Below, one piece after another: positions 8,620 to 17,653 of a stretch of DNA of 64,000 bases (positions are counted from its first letter, which is position 1; every line of letters starts with the position of its first letter). The notes beneath the pieces were generated by a model that was not told where the DNA came from, did no database searches, and saw only the letters and a program-made list of their open reading frames with translations. Both the position numbers and the translations under genes were made by a program. Source of the DNA: Pyxidicoccus trucidator. Lineage in GTDB: Bacteria; Myxococcota; Myxococcia; Myxococcales; Myxococcaceae. The stretch spans positions 167,342 to 231,341 of the forward strand of contig NZ_JAAIXZ010000009.1 of assembly GCF_010894435.1 (NCBI RefSeq). Direction: 5' to 3'.

Positions 8620-10710
8620 TCACACTCCTGGGGGTGACGGCGGGGCAGCCCGCTCCTGGAGCCCAGCGTTCTGCTGGGCCCGCTCCCGGAGCACGCGCCG
8701 CAACAGCTTTCCGGCTCCGCTCCTGGGAATGGTGTTGATGAACTCGATGTGCGCGATGCGCTTGTAGCCAGCCAGTCTGGGATTGACCTCCGCGAGGACC
8801 CGCGCGGGCTCCGGGGCGGAGGGCCGCGGCACGACGAACGCATACGGAAGTTGCTCGTCGTGGCCCACGTCCACCCCCACCACGAGGCAGTCCTTCACGG
8901 CGGGGTGCTCCTTGAGGGCAGCCTCGAGCTCGGCGGGAGCAATGCTGTGCCCCTCGTGCTTGATGACATCCTTGAGCCGGTCGACGTAGTGCAGGAAGCC
9001 CTCGTCATCGACGAACACCAGGTCCCCCGTGTAGAGCCAGCCGTCGCGCAGCGCCCGGCGCGTCTCCTCCTCGCCCTTCCAGTAGCCCCGCATCACCTGG
9101 GGCCCGCGGATGCAGAGCTGGCCCACGGTGCCGGGCGGCACCTCGTGCTCGCCGGTGAGGGTGTCGACGATGCGCTGCTCGGTGTCCGCCACGGGAAGCC
9201 CGCAGGCGCCCGGGGGGCCCTGGTAGCCCGGAAACACCGGCGTCGCATGGGTGAGGGGCGAGGCCTCGGTCAGCCCGAACCCCTGCAGCACGGGGAGGCC
9301 GAGCCGGCGGCTCGCCTGCCGGGCCACCCGGACATCCAGGCTGGAGGCGCCGCTGCTGATGAACCGCAGCCGGGGCGCACGCAGGGACTCCAGGTCCTCC
9401 AGCGCGCTCAGCGCGGCGACCATCGGCGTCACGGTGTAGAGCTGGGTGGCCTCGTGCTCACGGGCCAGGTGCAGCAGGCGGCGAGGGTCCCAGCGGTCCA
9501 GCAGCACCTGGGTCGCACCGGAGGCCATGCTGGCACCCAGGTGCATGCTGAGCAGCACCGGGAGCCCGTTCAGCAGCACGTCGGCCTCGGACACGTGGTG
9601 GGCGCTGACGAACTGGAGCGCGTTGCTCACCAGGTTGCGGTGGCTCAGCATCACGCCCTTGGGAAGCCCTGACGTGCCGCTGGAGTACGGGATGGACAGG
9701 ACGGCGTCCGGGGAGACCTCCACCTCCGGGAAGGACTCGGGAGACTGGCGGGCCGCCAGCTCGAGCAGGGAGCTGTCGCCGGAGGCAGCCCCCCCGAAGC
9801 CCACCTGCCGCCGCAGCCGGGGGAGCCGCTCGCGCAGGCCCGCCACGAGCGGGTACATGGCGCCCGAGAGCACCGCGGCGACGGCCTCCGTGTCGCGGAG
9901 CTGATGCTCAATCTCTCGCGGTCCATAGAGGGGGTTGATGGGGGTGACCACCGCGCCAATGCGCGAGATGGCGAGGAAGGTGACGAGCGCCTCCGGCCGG
10001 AGGCAGGCCGTGAGGGCGACGACCTCGCCTGGCCGCACCCCCAGCTCCTCGTGCAGCACCCGGGCGACCGCATCCGTCAGCGCATCCAGCGCGCTGAACG
10101 TCACGGAGATGCCGTCGTGGAGGATGGCGTCCCGATGCGGGCTGCGCCGGGCCGTGGCCCGCAGCAACCCGTCATAGCGGATGGGTGGAGGGCTGAACCG
10201 TGTGCGCGTCAGCGTCAGCAGCTCACTGATGGGGCGACGTCCCCCCTCGCTGGCCGCCTTGAGCGCCCGCAGCTCCTCCCGGCTGCTCGCGTCGAGCACC
10301 TTTCGGAGCCACTGCTCGGCCTCTTGCGCGCTCGCAAAGCGGTCCGAGCCGGCGCTCACAGTGCAGTCGCGGGTGAGCACGACCCGGCAGCCGAAGCCGG
10401 GCTCGGGCACTACCTCCCAGGCGCCGCTCACGGCCGTCAGCGGTGGCAGGGGGGACTCCTGCTCGAAGTCGATCCGGTAGCCGGATGGAGACAGCACACG
10501 CCGTGAGCGCGCGGTGTGAGTTCCACCGCCGATGTGCGCCGTGAGCTCGATACGCATCGAGCCCTCGCCCTGTTCGAGGACGGAGGCGGCCACGCAGCTC
10601 GGGAAGATCTCCGGCCAGCGGTCTACCGAGACGAGCAGCTCGAAGACCTGGGCGGGCTCCTGGCGAATCCAGGTGGAGTGCTCCAGGCGGAAGGACGCGG
10701 TGTCGGACAT
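8620..10710 (-). CDS. SRPBCC aromatase/cyclase fused to acyl-CoA ligase
   Basis: 696 residues from ATG 10710 with GGAGAGAGG upstream. Residues 1-170 are an SRPBCC domain (STWIRQEPAQVFELLVSVDRWPEIFP). It is related to the first half of the didomain aromatase across the divergent promoter and shares its 'EELRALKA' exit segment. Residues 190-690 are an adenylate-forming ligase: P-loop YSSGTSGLPKG near 343, QGFGLTEASP, the GWLYTGDL hinge region, and a C-terminal lysine in a PRSGAGKLLRR segment. It should adenylate a carboxylate and load it onto CoA or a carrier. It may make the starter unit or activate a released acid for further cyclisation. The fusion is unusual for type II PKS. Confidence 0.85.
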   Translation of the reverse strand: MSDTASFRLEHSTWIRQEPAQVFELLVSVDRWPEIFPSCVAASVLEQGEGSMRIELTAHIGGGTHTARSRRVLSPSGYRIDFEQESPLPPLTAVSGAWEVVPEPGFGCRVVLTRDCTVSAGSDRFASAQEAEQWLRKVLDASSREELRALKAASEGGRRPISELLTLTRTRFSPPPIRYDGLLRATARRSPHRDAILHDGISVTFSALDALTDAVARVLHEELGVRPGEVVALTACLRPEALVTFLAISRIGAVVTPINPLYGPREIEHQLRDTEAVAAVLSGAMYPLVAGLRERLPRLRRQVGFGGAASGDSSLLELAARQSPESFPEVEVSPDAVLSIPYSSGTSGLPKGVMLSHRNLVSNALQFVSAHHVSEADVLLNGLPVLLSMHLGASMASGATQVLLDRWDPRRLLHLAREHEATQLYTVTPMVAALSALEDLESLRAPRLRFISSGASSLDVRVARQASRRLGLPVLQGFGLTEASPLTHATPVFPGYQGPPGACGLPVADTEQRIVDTLTGEHEVPPGTVGQLCIRGPQVMRGYWKGEEETRRALRDGWLYTGDLVFVDDEGFLHYVDRLKDVIKHEGHSIAPAELEAALKEHPAVKDCLVVGVDVGHDEQLPYAFVVPRPSAPEPARVLAEVNPRLAGYKRIAHIEFINTIPRSGAGKLLRRVLRERAQQNAGLQERAAPPSPPGV

Positions 10711-10888
10711 GTGGGCTGCCTCTCTCCAATCGTTGGGGCGCGGCCTGCTGGCTCGCCCTGCCAAGAGATTGGAGTGAAGGGCCGCCGCGTTGTGACCCGC
10801 GCTCGCGCGCGAGCTTCTTCCATCACAGAAGCAATTCATTCCTTCCATCTGAGGTGAAGACCGAACGGGACATCAGCCGAGGATGAAC

Positions 10889-12016
10889 ATGACGAACCAA
10901 CCGCCCTTTCACCCATCAGCGTCGTCCGCGCCGGGAGCAGCGAGGCCCTGGCGGCTCGCGCCAGTCCACGAACCATCCACTCCCCTCTTCAATCGCATGC
11001 GACTGGGAGGACTGGAGTGGGAAGACATCCGCCCCTGCCTGGGGGCTTTCAAGGATGCGCCGCTCCTGGATGAGCAGGCCCTGTGGCACGAGCTCTGGAC
11101 CACGCTCGGGCACACCGCCGAAGAGCTCGCCATGAAGGCGGGCGGCACGCGCGCGCGCGATACCCGCCGGCGGATGCTCCTGCGGTCCGCGGCCTGCCAC
11201 CACTTCGCGCAACTGCTCTACTTCGACAACCCCGAGGCGAAGTTCATGACCCGGCGGCGGGTGACGCGGCTCTTCGAGTCCGCCAGCCCACTGCTTCCCT
11301 GGGAGGTCCGCTCGCTGAGAATCCCCTATCAGGACTTCTCACTGCCCGCGTACCTGCTGGCGGCGAGCTCCGTGGAGCGCACGCCCTGCGTCCTCCTGGT
11401 GAATGACCTGGGCACGGCCAAGGAGATTGAGCTGTATGCCCTTGCGCGGGAGTTCCTCTCGCACGGCGTCTCCGTGCTGCTCTTCGACGGACCGGGCCAG
11501 GGAGAGCTGGCGGGGCTCCATCGACTCCCGGTGCCGTTCGAGCAGGTCGTCGCCGCGGTGCTGGACAGCGTCTGCCGGCTCTCGCAGGTAGACACGGAGC
11601 GGCTCGGTATCTGCGGCCTCGGCCACGGCGGCTACCTGGCGGCCCGGGCGGCGGCGCTCCTGCCCCAGCGGCTCCAGGCCTGCGTCAGCATCTCGGGCGG
11701 GCATGACCACGACCACTACGCGAGGCTGCCCGAGCTGGCGCGCGAGGAATTCAAGTACGCCTACTGCCAGCGCTCCGACACCGCCATGGCGCGGCTCGCC
11801 CGGGAGGAGCTGAGCCTGAGAGGGACTCCGAGGCTGAAGGTGCCCCTCCTCGTCATCCAGGACCCCGAGGACTCCGCGTGGCCCCTCGCCTCCTGCATCC
11901 AGCTCCTCGAATGGGCCCGCGGTGACAGGGACTTCATGTGCCTTCCGCTCGAGCAGCTCGCGTTCGCGAGCCTCGGCCCCTGGATGGCCCAGGCCCTCTC
12001 GCGCGCGGACGCCTGA
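10889..12016 (+). CDS. Ayg1/FrsA-like alpha/beta hydrolase homologue lacking catalytic Ser and His
   Basis: 375 residues; ATG 10889 has GAGG 6 nt upstream (ATG 10883 is too close to it). An N-terminal helical cap precedes an alpha/beta hydrolase core with the family motif LFDGPGQGE. It matches the Ayg1/FrsA/dihydroxypseudooxynicotine-hydrolase type and is a clear paralogue of the gene at 22666. The nucleophile elbow reads CGLGHGG, so Gly245 replaces the Ser245 found in the paralogue. The position of the paralogue's His357 is Leu. The acidic residue in the DPED segment is kept. It is probably a pseudoenzyme that binds or shapes the polyketide, or partners the active paralogue. It is the first gene of the rightward PKS operon. 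Confidence 0.8.
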   Translation: MTNQPPFHPSASSAPGAARPWRLAPVHEPSTPLFNRMRLGGLEWEDIRPCLGAFKDAPLLDEQALWHELWTTLGHTAEELAMKAGGTRARDTRRRMLLRSAACHHFAQLLYFDNPEAKFMTRRRVTRLFESASPLLPWEVRSLRIPYQDFSLPAYLLAASSVERTPCVLLVNDLGTAKEIELYALAREFLSHGVSVLLFDGPGQGELAGLHRLPVPFEQVVAAVLDSVCRLSQVDTERLGICGLGHGGYLAARAAALLPQRLQACVSISGGHDHDHYARLPELAREEFKYAYCQRSDTAMARLAREELSLRGTPRLKVPLLVIQDPEDSAWPLASCIQLLEWARGDRDFMCLPLEQLAFASLGPWMAQALSRADA

Positions 12017-12076
12017 GCGCCCCGGGCCGCGTCACATCCTGAATCCCAGCCCACTGTCTCTTCCGAAAGTCACCCC

Positions 12077-12958
12077 ATGCAAGCCAACACCACACAGCAA
12101 GCCCTCCAGTTCGTGGACGAGAGCGTCCCAGCCCTCCAGCTCGTGGACCTGAGCGTCCCGGTGGACGCGAACCACTGGGAGCCCGACGTCATCCGGTGCG
12201 AGTACATCGACCACCGGCGCGGGGCAGACCTGCTGGGCAGCGCGCTGATCCACTCCCGGGGCCGCGACTCACTTCGCGCCAGGGTGAGCGAATGGCTCAA
12301 GCACAAGCTCGGCCTCGGCGTGGACCATCGCGACTTCCCGGACGGCAAGGGCCTGTCGCTCATGCGCTACACGCTGACGACGCACACGGGCACTCATATG
12401 GATGCGCCCTTCCACTACGGCGACGTGGATGCGAAGGGCCGCCGGGCCCGCACCATCTGCGAGGTTCCCCTGGAGTGGTGCTTCCGGGATGGCGTGGTGC
12501 TGGACGTGCGGGGCCCCGCCGGAGCGGGCCCCGTCACGCGGGACGAGGTCCTCGCGGCGCTCGGGCGCATCGGCTACACGCTCAAGCCGCTGGACGTGGT
12601 GCTGCTGCGTACCGGTGGGGACACCCACGTGGGAAAGCCGGGCTACTTCTCTGGCTTCCGCGGCGTCACCGAAGCGGCGACGCGGTGGCTGGTCGAGCAG
12701 GGCATCCGCGTCATCGGCATCGACAGCTTCGGCTTCGATGCGCCCTTCCATCAAATGCTGGAGGACTACCTGCGCACGGGGAAGCCGAGCGCGCTCTGGC
12801 CCGCGCACCTCTTCGGCCGCGAGAGCGAGTACTGCCAGCTCGAGCGGCTCGCGAACCTCGACAAGCTCGAACGGCCCTACGGCTTCAAGGTGTCCTGCTT
12901 CCCCATCAAGCTCGCCCGGGCGGATGCCGCCTGGTGCCGGGTGGTGGCCCTCGTCTGA
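12077..12958 (+). CDS. PF04199-type cyclase (metal-dependent hydrolase fold)
   Basis: 293 residues. The family signature HTGTHMDAPFHY is present, the metal-binding motif shared by kynurenine formamidase-like proteins and polyketide cyclases of PF04199. Further conserved segments are LRTGGDTHVGKPGYFSGF and GIDSFGFDAPF. In this place, 60 bp after the hydrolase homologue and 23 bp before the aromatase, it most likely closes or dehydrates a ring of the aromatic polyketide. The substrate cannot be told from sequence. An amidohydrolase role is the alternative. Confidence 0.8.
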   Translation: MQANTTQQALQFVDESVPALQLVDLSVPVDANHWEPDVIRCEYIDHRRGADLLGSALIHSRGRDSLRARVSEWLKHKLGLGVDHRDFPDGKGLSLMRYTLTTHTGTHMDAPFHYGDVDAKGRRARTICEVPLEWCFRDGVVLDVRGPAGAGPVTRDEVLAALGRIGYTLKPLDVVLLRTGGDTHVGKPGYFSGFRGVTEAATRWLVEQGIRVIGIDSFGFDAPFHQMLEDYLRTGKPSALWPAHLFGRESEYCQLERLANLDKLERPYGFKVSCFPIKLARADAAWCRVVALV

Positions 12959-12981
12959 ACCCTCTCACCAGGAGTCTGTCC

Positions 12982-13941
12982 ATGTACCGCATGAAACATC
13001 AGATTGAGATTGATGCACCCGTGAAGCTGGCTTTCGAGCTGATCCGCTACGTCGAGTGCTGGCCAGCCATCTTCCCGCCCTGCAAGGCCGCCAGGGTCCT
13101 CGAGGAGGACGGAGGCCGGCAGCTCATTGAAATCTCCGCGCTCGCCAATGGCCAGCTCATGAGCTGGCACTCGGAGCGCGAGGTCCACCCCGAGGTGCGG
13201 CACATCTCCTTCCGGCAGGTGCGGCCCTCGCCGCTGCTGGAGCGGATGGAGGGAGACTGGCACTTCCACGCGCTGAGCTCGGGGACGCTGGCGGTGCTGG
13301 AGCACCGCTTCGCGGTGAAGCCCCGGCCCCATGGACTGGTGGAGGGAGTCTCCACCGAGCAGGAGGCGCACGACTTCATGGTGCGCTCCACGGACAACAA
13401 CAGCCAGCATGAGCTCCAGGCCCTCAAGCAGTTCCTGGAGGCCAAGGAGCGGGCCGCCACGAAGCGGGCTCCGCCGCGCGCCGAGTTCGAGGAGAGCCTC
13501 ACCATCTCCGCCCCCCCGGAGCGCGTCTACGAGCTGCTCCAGCTGGCCGTGGAGTGGCCGCGCCTGCTGCCCCACTGCCGCGCCGTGGACATGCGCTACG
13601 ACGACGGGAGGAACCAGGAGTTCGTCATGACCGTGGACGTGCGGGGGAGCGAGGAGCGCATCCGCACCATCCGGCGGTGCAACACCCACGGACAGAACAT
13701 CACCTACTTCCAGCCCGAGCCGCCCCCGGTGCTGCGCGTGCACACCGGCGAGTGGCGCGTGGAGCCCGTCCCGGGCGGGGCCCGCGTCGTGTCGTGGCAC
13801 GCCGTCGAGCTCGCGCCGGAGAAGGCGAAGGAGCTGTGGGGAGACATCGGGACGGCCGAGGCCCTGCGCCGGGTCGCCAACGCCATCAACGCCAACAGCC
13901 TGGGAACCATGCAGGCCATCAAGGCTCGCGTGGAAGCGTGA
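12982..13941 (+). CDS. Didomain polyketide aromatase/cyclase (ActVII type)
   Basis: 319 residues from ATG 12982 with AGGAG 7 nt upstream. It contains two SRPBCC domains, residues about 1-150 (QIEIDAPVKLAFELIRYVECWPAIFP) and 170-310 (TISAPPERVYELLQLAVEWPRLLPH), joined by a Lys/Ala-rich linker. Length and layout match the bifunctional aromatase/cyclases of reducing type II PKS systems, which form and aromatise the first ring after C-9 ketoreduction. The presence of an ActIII-type reductase directly downstream fits that role. Confidence 0.9.
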   Translation: MYRMKHQIEIDAPVKLAFELIRYVECWPAIFPPCKAARVLEEDGGRQLIEISALANGQLMSWHSEREVHPEVRHISFRQVRPSPLLERMEGDWHFHALSSGTLAVLEHRFAVKPRPHGLVEGVSTEQEAHDFMVRSTDNNSQHELQALKQFLEAKERAATKRAPPRAEFEESLTISAPPERVYELLQLAVEWPRLLPHCRAVDMRYDDGRNQEFVMTVDVRGSEERIRTIRRCNTHGQNITYFQPEPPPVLRVHTGEWRVEPVPGGARVVSWHAVELAPEKAKELWGDIGTAEALRRVANAINANSLGTMQAIKARVEA

Positions 13942-13958
13942 GCACGAAAGGAACCACC

Positions 13959-14756
13959 ATGACTGCAACGACAGACACGAAGACGGACACGCCGAAGGTC
14001 GCGCTGATTACCGGCGCGGGCCGGGGGATTGGAAGGGCCACCGCCCTGCGGCTGGCTCGGGCTGGGTACAGCGTCGGTTTGATGGCCCGCTCCCGGGAGC
14101 AGCTGGAGGAGACGGCGGACGGAGTGCGCGAGGCGGGAAGCCGCGCGGCCATCGCCGTCTGCGACGTGCGGTCGGCGGACGGAGTGAGGGAGGCGGTCAA
14201 CGCCATCGTCTCCGAGCTGGGCCCCGTACAGGTGCTCGTCAACAACGCGGGGCGCGGCGGTGGCGGCGTCACCGCGAAGATGGAGGACGACCTCTGGCGC
14301 GAGGTGGTGGACACCAACCTGAACAGCGTCTTCTACGTCACCAAGGCGGTGCTCAACGGGAACTCCGACTCCACGCTGAAGTCCATCATCAGCACCGCGT
14401 CCACCGGCGGGAAGCAGGGCGTCATCTACGCGGCGGCCTACAGCGCCTCCAAGCACGGCGTCATCGGCTTCACCAAGTCCCTGGCCCTGGAGCTGGCGCC
14501 GCAGGGCATCACCGTCAACGCCGTCTGCCCGGGGTTCGTGGAGACGGACCTCGCGGGCCACGCGCGGCGCAGCTACGCGCGGCTGTGGGGCGTGGACGAG
14601 GACGGGGCCCGCAAGCGCATCGAGCAACGCGTGCCGCTGGGCCGCTACATCCAGCCGGAAGAGGTCGCGGAGATGGTGGCCTACCTGGCCTCCGCGGGAG
14701 CGCAAGGCATCACCGGGCAGGCCTTCAACGTCTGCGGCGGACTCGGAAACTACTAA
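13959..14756 (+). CDS. Type II PKS ketoreductase (ActIII-like SDR)
   Basis: 265 residues; AAGGA 7 nt before ATG 13959. It is a classical SDR: TGAGRGIG for NADPH, NNAG, and catalytic YSASK with an upstream Ser. The C-terminal half carries NAVCPGFVETDL, RVPLGRYIQPEEVAEMVAYL and the ending NVCGGLGNY, hallmarks of the actinorhodin ActIII ketoreductase group. This predicts regioselective reduction of the nascent polyketide, usually at C-9, before first-ring aromatisation. It sits between the aromatase and KSalpha with short spacers, in one operon. Confidence 0.92.
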   Translation: MTATTDTKTDTPKVALITGAGRGIGRATALRLARAGYSVGLMARSREQLEETADGVREAGSRAAIAVCDVRSADGVREAVNAIVSELGPVQVLVNNAGRGGGGVTAKMEDDLWREVVDTNLNSVFYVTKAVLNGNSDSTLKSIISTASTGGKQGVIYAAAYSASKHGVIGFTKSLALELAPQGITVNAVCPGFVETDLAGHARRSYARLWGVDEDGARKRIEQRVPLGRYIQPEEVAEMVAYLASAGAQGITGQAFNVCGGLGNY

Positions 14757-14782
14757 CCCCCAGAGCTGAGCAGGAGTTGCGC

Positions 14783-16078
14783 GTGAAAATCAGGGACATG
14801 AAGCAGAGACGACGGGTCGTCGTCACGGGCATCGGCATCGTCGCCCCCAACGGCATTGGCACGCAGGCCTTCTGGGCCAATGCCATGGCGGGACGCTCGG
14901 GCGTCCATCCCGTGGAGGTGTTTCCCACCCGGGGGTTCAAGAGCCGCATCGCCGGTCAGGCGCTGGACTTCGACCCGCTGGCGCAGGGGCTGAGCGCGGA
15001 GCAGTCGCGGCGGTTGGACCGGTACATCCAGTTCGCCCTGGTGGCGGCCCGGGAAGCGGTGAAGGAGTCCGGGCTCGAGTTCTCCGGCGTGGACGGCGAG
15101 CGGATGGGCGTGTGCGTGGGCAACGCCATCTGCGGCACGCCGCTCATGGAACGGGACTTCCTGACGCTGACCGAGCGGGGCACCGGGCCCATCCGGCCGG
15201 AGAAGGTCCGCCCCACCCTCTACCAGGCCTCCACCTTCAACGTGGCCTCGGCGGAGGTGGCCAGCCGCTACGGCGCCCACGGGCCCTGCGGCGCGCTCAC
15301 CACGGGCTGCACCGGAGGGCTGGATGCCATCGGCTTTGCCCTGGACTGCATCCGGCACGGTGACGCGGACGTGATGATCTGCGGGGCCGCGGAGGCCCCC
15401 ATCACCCCGGTGGCCATGGCGGCCTTCGACGTCATCGGCGCCCTGTCCAAGCGGAATGACGCGCCCCAGCGCGCGTCGCGGCCGTATGACGCTCACCGCG
15501 ACGGGTTCGTGCTGGGCGAGGGGGCGGGCATCCTCATCCTGGAGGAGCGCTCCCACGCGCTGCGGCGCGGAGCGACCATCCTCGCCGAGGTGCGGGGCTT
15601 CGGCTCCTGCAACAACGCCTTCCACATGACGGACCTGCCACCGGACGGTGCGGCGCTCGCGCGCTCCATGCGGCTGGCCCTGGACGACGCCCGGCTGCAA
15701 GGGGCCACGGTGGACTACGTCAGCGCCCACGGCAGCTCCACCTCGCAGAACGATGCCAACGAGACGGCGGCGCTCAAGAGCGTGCTGGGAGCGCACGCGT
15801 ACCGGGTGCCCATCAGCTCACTGAAGTCCATGGTGGGCCACCCCCTGGCCGCGGCCAACGCGCTGGAGGCGGTGTCCTCGGTCCTCACCATTCAACGGGG
15901 GGAGGTGCCCCCGACCATCAACTACGAGACGCCGGACCCGGCGTGCGACCTGGACTACGTGCCGAACGAGGGCCGCCGTCGGCGCGTGGACGTGGTGCTC
16001 AAGGGGGCCAGCGGCTTCAGCGGGATTCACAGCGCCCTGGTGCTCACGAGCCCGGGCTACGAGGGAGGACTGTCATGA
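14783..16078 (+). CDS. Type II PKS ketosynthase alpha (KSalpha)
   Basis: 431 residues from GTG 14783, which has AGGAG 6 nt upstream; ATG 14798 is an alternative that begins at MKQRRRVVV. It is a thiolase-fold ketosynthase with the active-site Cys in LTTGCTGGLD (Cys176 counting from GTG), the His motif SAHGSST and the second His in KSMVGHPLAA. KSalpha condenses malonyl units from the ACP and forms a heterodimer with the downstream KSbeta. The stop overlaps the next start as ATGA, which supports equal expression of the two subunits. Confidence 0.93.
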   Translation: MKIRDMKQRRRVVVTGIGIVAPNGIGTQAFWANAMAGRSGVHPVEVFPTRGFKSRIAGQALDFDPLAQGLSAEQSRRLDRYIQFALVAAREAVKESGLEFSGVDGERMGVCVGNAICGTPLMERDFLTLTERGTGPIRPEKVRPTLYQASTFNVASAEVASRYGAHGPCGALTTGCTGGLDAIGFALDCIRHGDADVMICGAAEAPITPVAMAAFDVIGALSKRNDAPQRASRPYDAHRDGFVLGEGAGILILEERSHALRRGATILAEVRGFGSCNNAFHMTDLPPDGAALARSMRLALDDARLQGATVDYVSAHGSSTSQNDANETAALKSVLGAHAYRVPISSLKSMVGHPLAAANALEAVSSVLTIQRGEVPPTINYETPDPACDLDYVPNEGRRRRVDVVLKGASGFSGIHSALVLTSPGYEGGLS

Positions 16079-17319
16079 GCCGTCGAGTGGTGGTGACGGG
16101 TATCGGGCTCATCGCGCCGGGGGGCATCGGCCACCGGGCCATCTGGGACAACGTGCGCGCCGGGAAGGAATCCATCCGGCGCGTCACCCGGTTCGACCCC
16201 ACGGGCTACCCGTGCGCGCTCGCGGGAGAGGTGGATGGGTTCACGCCCACGGACTTCATGCCCCTGCGGCTGGCGCGCAAGCTGGACCCGTACACGCAAT
16301 ACGCCGTCGCGGCCTCGCGGCTCGCGCTGGAGGACGGGCGACTGGAGCTGGAGAAGGTGGACCGCGAGCGCATGGGCGTCTTCGTGGGCAACTGCTTCGG
16401 CGGGTGGGACTTCACGGACCGCGAGCTGCGCAAGCTCCACACGGAGGGCGTCAAGGAGGTGAGCCCCTTCCAGGCCACGTCCTGGTTCCCCGCCGCGCCT
16501 CAGGGGCAGATCTCCATCCACTTCGGGCTGCGCGGGTTCAGCAAGACGGTGTGTGGTGAGCGGGCGAGCGGGCACATGAGCGTCGCGCTCGCGGCGAGGA
16601 GCATCGCGGACGGGCTCTGCGACGTGAGCCTCGCGGGAGGCTCCGAGGCCCCCATTACCCCCTTCACCTACCTGGCCTGCGGCACCGAGGGCGTGCTCGT
16701 CGGACCGGACGCACCGGCGGCCGGCGCCTACCTCCCCTTCGATGCGGAGCGGCAGGGGCTGGTGCCCGCGGAGGGAGGGGCCTTCCTGCTGCTGGAGGAG
16801 CTCACACACGCGCTGGAGCGCCAGGCTCCCATCTACGCGGAGGTGCTCGGCTTCGGCCTGGCGAACGACGCGTGCCACCCTGCCCTCCTCCCGCCGGAGG
16901 AACGCCGCCTGTCGGTGGCGATGCGCAAGGCGCTCGAGGACGCGGACCTGACGCCCGACGCCATCTCGTACGTCCTGGCGGACGGGCTGGCGACGCCGGA
17001 GGGAGACAGGCAGGAGGCAGCGGCCCTGCGCAAGGTGTTCGGTGGCTCCTCCCGGCGCGTGCCCGTCACGGTGCCGAGGAGCATGACGGGACACCTCTAC
17101 GGGGCGGGAGGCGCCCTGGACGCCGGGCTGGCGGCGCTGTCCATCCAGCATGCGCTGGTGCCGCCGACGGTGGGCACCGGGACGGCGGATGAGGCGCTGG
17201 ATGTCGCCCTCGTCACCGAAGCCACCCCGCTGGAGCGGGTCGAGCACGTGCTGCTCAACGGCCGCGGCTCTGGAGGACTCAACGCGTCGCTGATCATCAG
17301 CCGCGTCGCCAGGGCCTGA
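16075..17319 (+). CDS. Type II PKS ketosynthase beta / chain-length factor
   Basis: 414 residues; its ATG overlaps the KSalpha stop. Ketosynthase fold without the catalytic residues. Ungapped alignment to KSalpha puts Arg163 (TVCGERASGH) at the active-site Cys, where most chain-length factors carry Gln, and the first active-site His is Asp (LADGLATPEGD). The GH of MTGHLYGAGG is kept. Chain-length factors set the number of extensions and help prime by malonyl-ACP decarboxylation, so an Arg here is unusual. A nearby Cys160 does not align with the nucleophile. Confidence 0.92.
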   Translation: MSRRVVVTGIGLIAPGGIGHRAIWDNVRAGKESIRRVTRFDPTGYPCALAGEVDGFTPTDFMPLRLARKLDPYTQYAVAASRLALEDGRLELEKVDRERMGVFVGNCFGGWDFTDRELRKLHTEGVKEVSPFQATSWFPAAPQGQISIHFGLRGFSKTVCGERASGHMSVALAARSIADGLCDVSLAGGSEAPITPFTYLACGTEGVLVGPDAPAAGAYLPFDAERQGLVPAEGGAFLLLEELTHALERQAPIYAEVLGFGLANDACHPALLPPEERRLSVAMRKALEDADLTPDAISYVLADGLATPEGDRQEAAALRKVFGGSSRRVPVTVPRSMTGHLYGAGGALDAGLAALSIQHALVPPTVGTGTADEALDVALVTEATPLERVEHVLLNGRGSGGLNASLIISRVARA

Positions 17320-17361
17320 GCCCTGGCCGCGGCCCCATCTCATTCAGGAGGAGAAGAAGCC

Positions 17362-17598
17362 ATGACGGACAAGGAAAAGAAGGTACGCGAGGTGCTCTCA
17401 GCGTTGCTGGGACGGGGCGAGGCGGAGTTCGAGCCCGACGCCTCGCTCAAGGACGACTTCGACGTGGACTCCACGGAGATGGTGGAGGTCGTCTGCAAGA
17501 TGGAGAAGGCGTTCTCGACGTCGCTTGGCGATGGCGCGGAGAAGAAGATCCGGACCGTGCGGGACATCTACACCCTGGTGGGCGCCGAGGCGGGGTGA
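17362..17598 (+). CDS. Type II PKS acyl carrier protein
   Basis: 78 residues with a strong AGGAGGAGAAG upstream. It is an acidic four-helix ACP; the phosphopantetheine site is Ser37 in DFDVDSTEMVE. It carries the growing chain between KSalpha/KSbeta, the ketoreductase and the cyclases. The length is usual for the family. The C-terminal IRTVRDIYTLVG is the normal helix IV. The gene completes the minimal PKS in the order KSalpha-KSbeta-ACP. Confidence 0.92.
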   Translation: MTDKEKKVREVLSALLGRGEAEFEPDASLKDDFDVDSTEMVEVVCKMEKAFSTSLGDGAEKKIRTVRDIYTLVGAEAG

Positions 17599-17653
17599 CG
17601 GCGGCCACGCCTGGCCGGAGGCAACACCCTCCTGCCGGGGAAAGGGGACGGGG

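Noticed and set aside
16552-16554. Cys160 of KSbeta as an active nucleophile
   Set aside because: Ungapped alignment in both directions puts Arg163, not Cys160, at the catalytic position, and the first active-site His is lost.
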